From assembly GCA_003543245.1 (NCBI GenBank), contig DPJB01000037.1:207067-215025 (forward strand): a stretch of 7,959 nucleotides of DNA, in the 5' to 3' direction. This stretch comes from Moraxellaceae bacterium. Lineage in GTDB: Bacteria; Pseudomonadota; Gammaproteobacteria; Pseudomonadales; Moraxellaceae. Shown one piece after another: positions 7,065 to 7,959 of this stretch; within the stretch, counting starts at the first letter, position 1, and each line of letters starts with the position of its first letter. Below the pieces are notes generated by a model that saw nothing but the letters and a program-made list of their open reading frames with translations, was not told the origin of the DNA and searched no databases. A program made the translations under genes and the position numbers.

Positions 7065-7076
7065 GACCAATTGGTC
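7065..7076. repeat. 12-bp palindrome GACCAATTGGTC, candidate operator
   Basis: This perfect palindrome lies 64 bases upstream of the gltA -35 box and about 116 bases upstream of the sdhC -35 box. It is embedded in more dyad symmetry: CAATT (7059-7063) and AATTG (7069-7073) form another inverted pair. The TTGGT/ACCAA half-sites resemble those of FadR/PdhR-type GntR regulators, but their order and spacing here differ from the usual TTGGT-N3-ACCAA form, so the regulator is unknown. Confidence 0.5.
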
Positions 7077-7140
7077 ATCAATAACGAGGCCAAACGCGTC
7101 TCTTTACCGCATAAACTGCCAGTTCGTTTGTAACAGTTGA

Positions 7141-7168
7141 TTGACAAAATTCCCTCACAAATTAAGCT
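7141..7168 (+). promoter_or_regulatory. Candidate sigma70-type promoter for gltA
   Basis: A perfect -35 box TTGACA (7141-7146) is followed after 16 bases by TAAGCT (7163-7168), a poor -10 box with three of six consensus bases. Transcription would start near 7175, giving a leader of about 125 bases. The weak -10 suggests dependence on an activator or a different exact start; further upstream starts are possible. Confidence 0.55.
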
Positions 7169-7207
7169 AGCGCGCCTTCCCCGAAGCGTTTTTGCTCCAC
7201 CTTCGCA

Positions 7208-7250
7208 TTCCGGTCACGCCGGAGAGTCAGGCACGCAAACCGCTTTCGGT
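7208..7250 (+). repeat. Two short stem-loops in the gltA leader
   Basis: TCCGG/CCGGA (7209-7223, 5-base loop, extendable by one G-T pair) and ACCG/CGGT (7239-7250, loop CTTT) are short inverted repeats in the predicted gltA 5' leader. Neither is followed by a T-run, so they are not terminators. The rest of the leader shows no recognised riboswitch. Confidence 0.4.
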
Positions 7251-7300
7251 CGCGCTGAAGCCAGAGCCATGTAGTAAACCGGCTCGTTTAGGAGACTGCC

Positions 7301-7959
7301 ATGTCGGGTAATAAAGTCACCCTGACCATCGACGACAAGTCGATCGACCTTCCCGTTACTTCCGGCACAATGGGCCCGGATGTCGTTGACGTTAAAGATG
7401 TCCTTGCTCAGGGCTACTTCACCTACGACCCCGGCTTCATGGCAACTGCCGCCTGCGAATCGAAGATAACCTTCATTGATGGCGACAAGGGCGTTCTCCT
7501 GCACCGCGGTTACCCGATTGACCAGCTGGCCGAAAAGTCCGACTACCTGGAAACCTGCTACCTGCTGCTGAACGGCGAGTTGCCTAACCCTGGTCAGAAG
7601 ACTGACTTCGTGAACCGCGTTACCCAGCACACCATGGTTCACGAGCAGCTGCAGTTCTTCTATCGTGGTTTCCGTCGCGATGCCCACCCGATGGCCGTCA
7701 TGTGCGGTGTGGTCGGCGCCCTTTCCGCGTTCTATCACGACAATCTGGACATCAATAATCCGGAGCATCGTCGTATTGCGGCCATTCGCCTGATTGCCAA
7801 GATGCCTACCATCGCGGCCATGAGCTACAAGTACAATGCCGGGCAGCCTTTCGTGTACCCGCGTAACGACCTGGGCTATGCCGAAAACTTCCTGCACATG
7901 ATGTTTGCTACCCCGTGCGAGGACTACAAGGTGAACCCGGTGCTGGCCAAGGCCATGGA
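7301..7959 (+). CDS. gltA: Citrate synthase, N-terminal half
   Basis: GltA condenses acetyl-CoA and oxaloacetate to citrate, the entry step of the cycle. The visible 219 codons start MSGNKVTLTIDD and contain strongly conserved family blocks: CESKITFIDGDKGVLLHRGYPIDQLA (split at about 52-77), CYLLLNGE at 86-93, FRRDAHPMAVMCG at 124-136 and YPRNDLGYAENFLHMMF at 186-202. The catalytic His and Asp of the C-terminal half lie beyond the window. Tyr145, Arg163, Lys167 and Cys206 match residues tied to NADH inhibition or thiol modification in E. coli type II enzyme, while the residue matching Arg109 is Gln. The ATG has AGGAG (7290-7294) 6 bases upstream and an in-frame TAG at 7289-7291, which fixes the start. 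The full protein should be near 427 residues; truncation is only the window edge. Confidence 0.98.
   Translation, partial: MSGNKVTLTIDDKSIDLPVTSGTMGPDVVDVKDVLAQGYFTYDPGFMATAACESKITFIDGDKGVLLHRGYPIDQLAEKSDYLETCYLLLNGELPNPGQKTDFVNRVTQHTMVHEQLQFFYRGFRRDAHPMAVMCGVVGALSAFYHDNLDINNPEHRRIAAIRLIAKMPTIAAMSYKYNAGQPFVYPRNDLGYAENFLHMMFATPCEDYKVNPVLAKAM

Larger units (their letters stand above)
6797..7300. promoter_or_regulatory. Divergent sdhC/gltA regulatory region
   Basis: This 504-base gap separates the divergent sdhC and gltA start codons. It is more A/T-rich than the flanking genes and holds a promoter for each direction, two perfect palindromes and several leader hairpins, listed separately. No convincing small gene is present. 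In other gammaproteobacteria this interval integrates carbon and oxygen signals (for example ArcA, CRP and FNR in E. coli), but I do not see a good match to those boxes here. Confidence 0.85.

Noticed and set aside
7137..7150. FNR/Anr-like box beginning TTGAT near the gltA -35 box
   Set aside because: The left half is perfect but the right half matches ATCAA in only two of five positions.
7214..7897. Open minus-strand frame of 227 codons opposite gltA
   Set aside because: gltA is unmistakable on the plus strand; this is its complement read in a permissive frame.
1..7959. Mobile elements, CRISPR arrays, tRNA or rRNA genes, phage or defence genes
   Set aside because: None seen: no transposase, no spaced direct-repeat array, no tRNA-like cloverleaf and no unexplained long gene-free stretch apart from the two regulatory gaps described.

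Overview
The window is a housekeeping locus of the tricarboxylic acid cycle from a gammaproteobacterium. On the minus strand lie sdhC, sdhD, sdhA, sdhB, sucA and the first 73 codons of sucB. On the plus strand, diverging from sdhC, lies the N-terminal half of gltA. This layout (gltA facing away from sdhCDAB-sucAB) and the protein sequences resemble Pseudomonas and marine Oceanospirillales/Alcanivorax-like bacteria more than enterics: SucA starts MQDGLM.. and is 943 residues, SdhC starts with GTG, and GltA looks like the type II (hexameric, NADH-inhibited) family. The genus cannot be fixed from this sequence.

Layout by region. 1-221: start of sucB (E2 of 2-oxoglutarate dehydrogenase). 253-3084: sucA (E1). 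3085-3425: a 341-base gap holding a strong intrinsic terminator for the sdh transcript and a G/C-rich stem-loop in the presumed sucA leader. 3426-4133: sdhB. 4134-4214: an 81-base gap with two tandem stem-loops. 4215-6032: sdhA. 6036-6404: sdhD, and 6404-6796: sdhC, the two sharing one base. 6797-7300: a 504-base divergent regulatory region with a good sigma70-type promoter for sdhC, a fair one for gltA, two perfect palindromes and leader hairpins. 7301-7959: gltA, cut by the window end.

The genes form a connected metabolic block. Citrate synthase brings acetyl-CoA into the cycle, SucA/SucB (with Lpd, not in view) convert 2-oxoglutarate to succinyl-CoA, and SdhCDAB (complex II) oxidises succinate and passes electrons to ubiquinone. 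All key cofactor and active-site residues that I can place are present, and no gene looks broken.

I found no previously undescribed system here. The points worth a second look are regulatory and structural: the terminator that separates sdhB from sucA, the hairpins between sdhA and sdhB, and the palindromes between sdhC and gltA.
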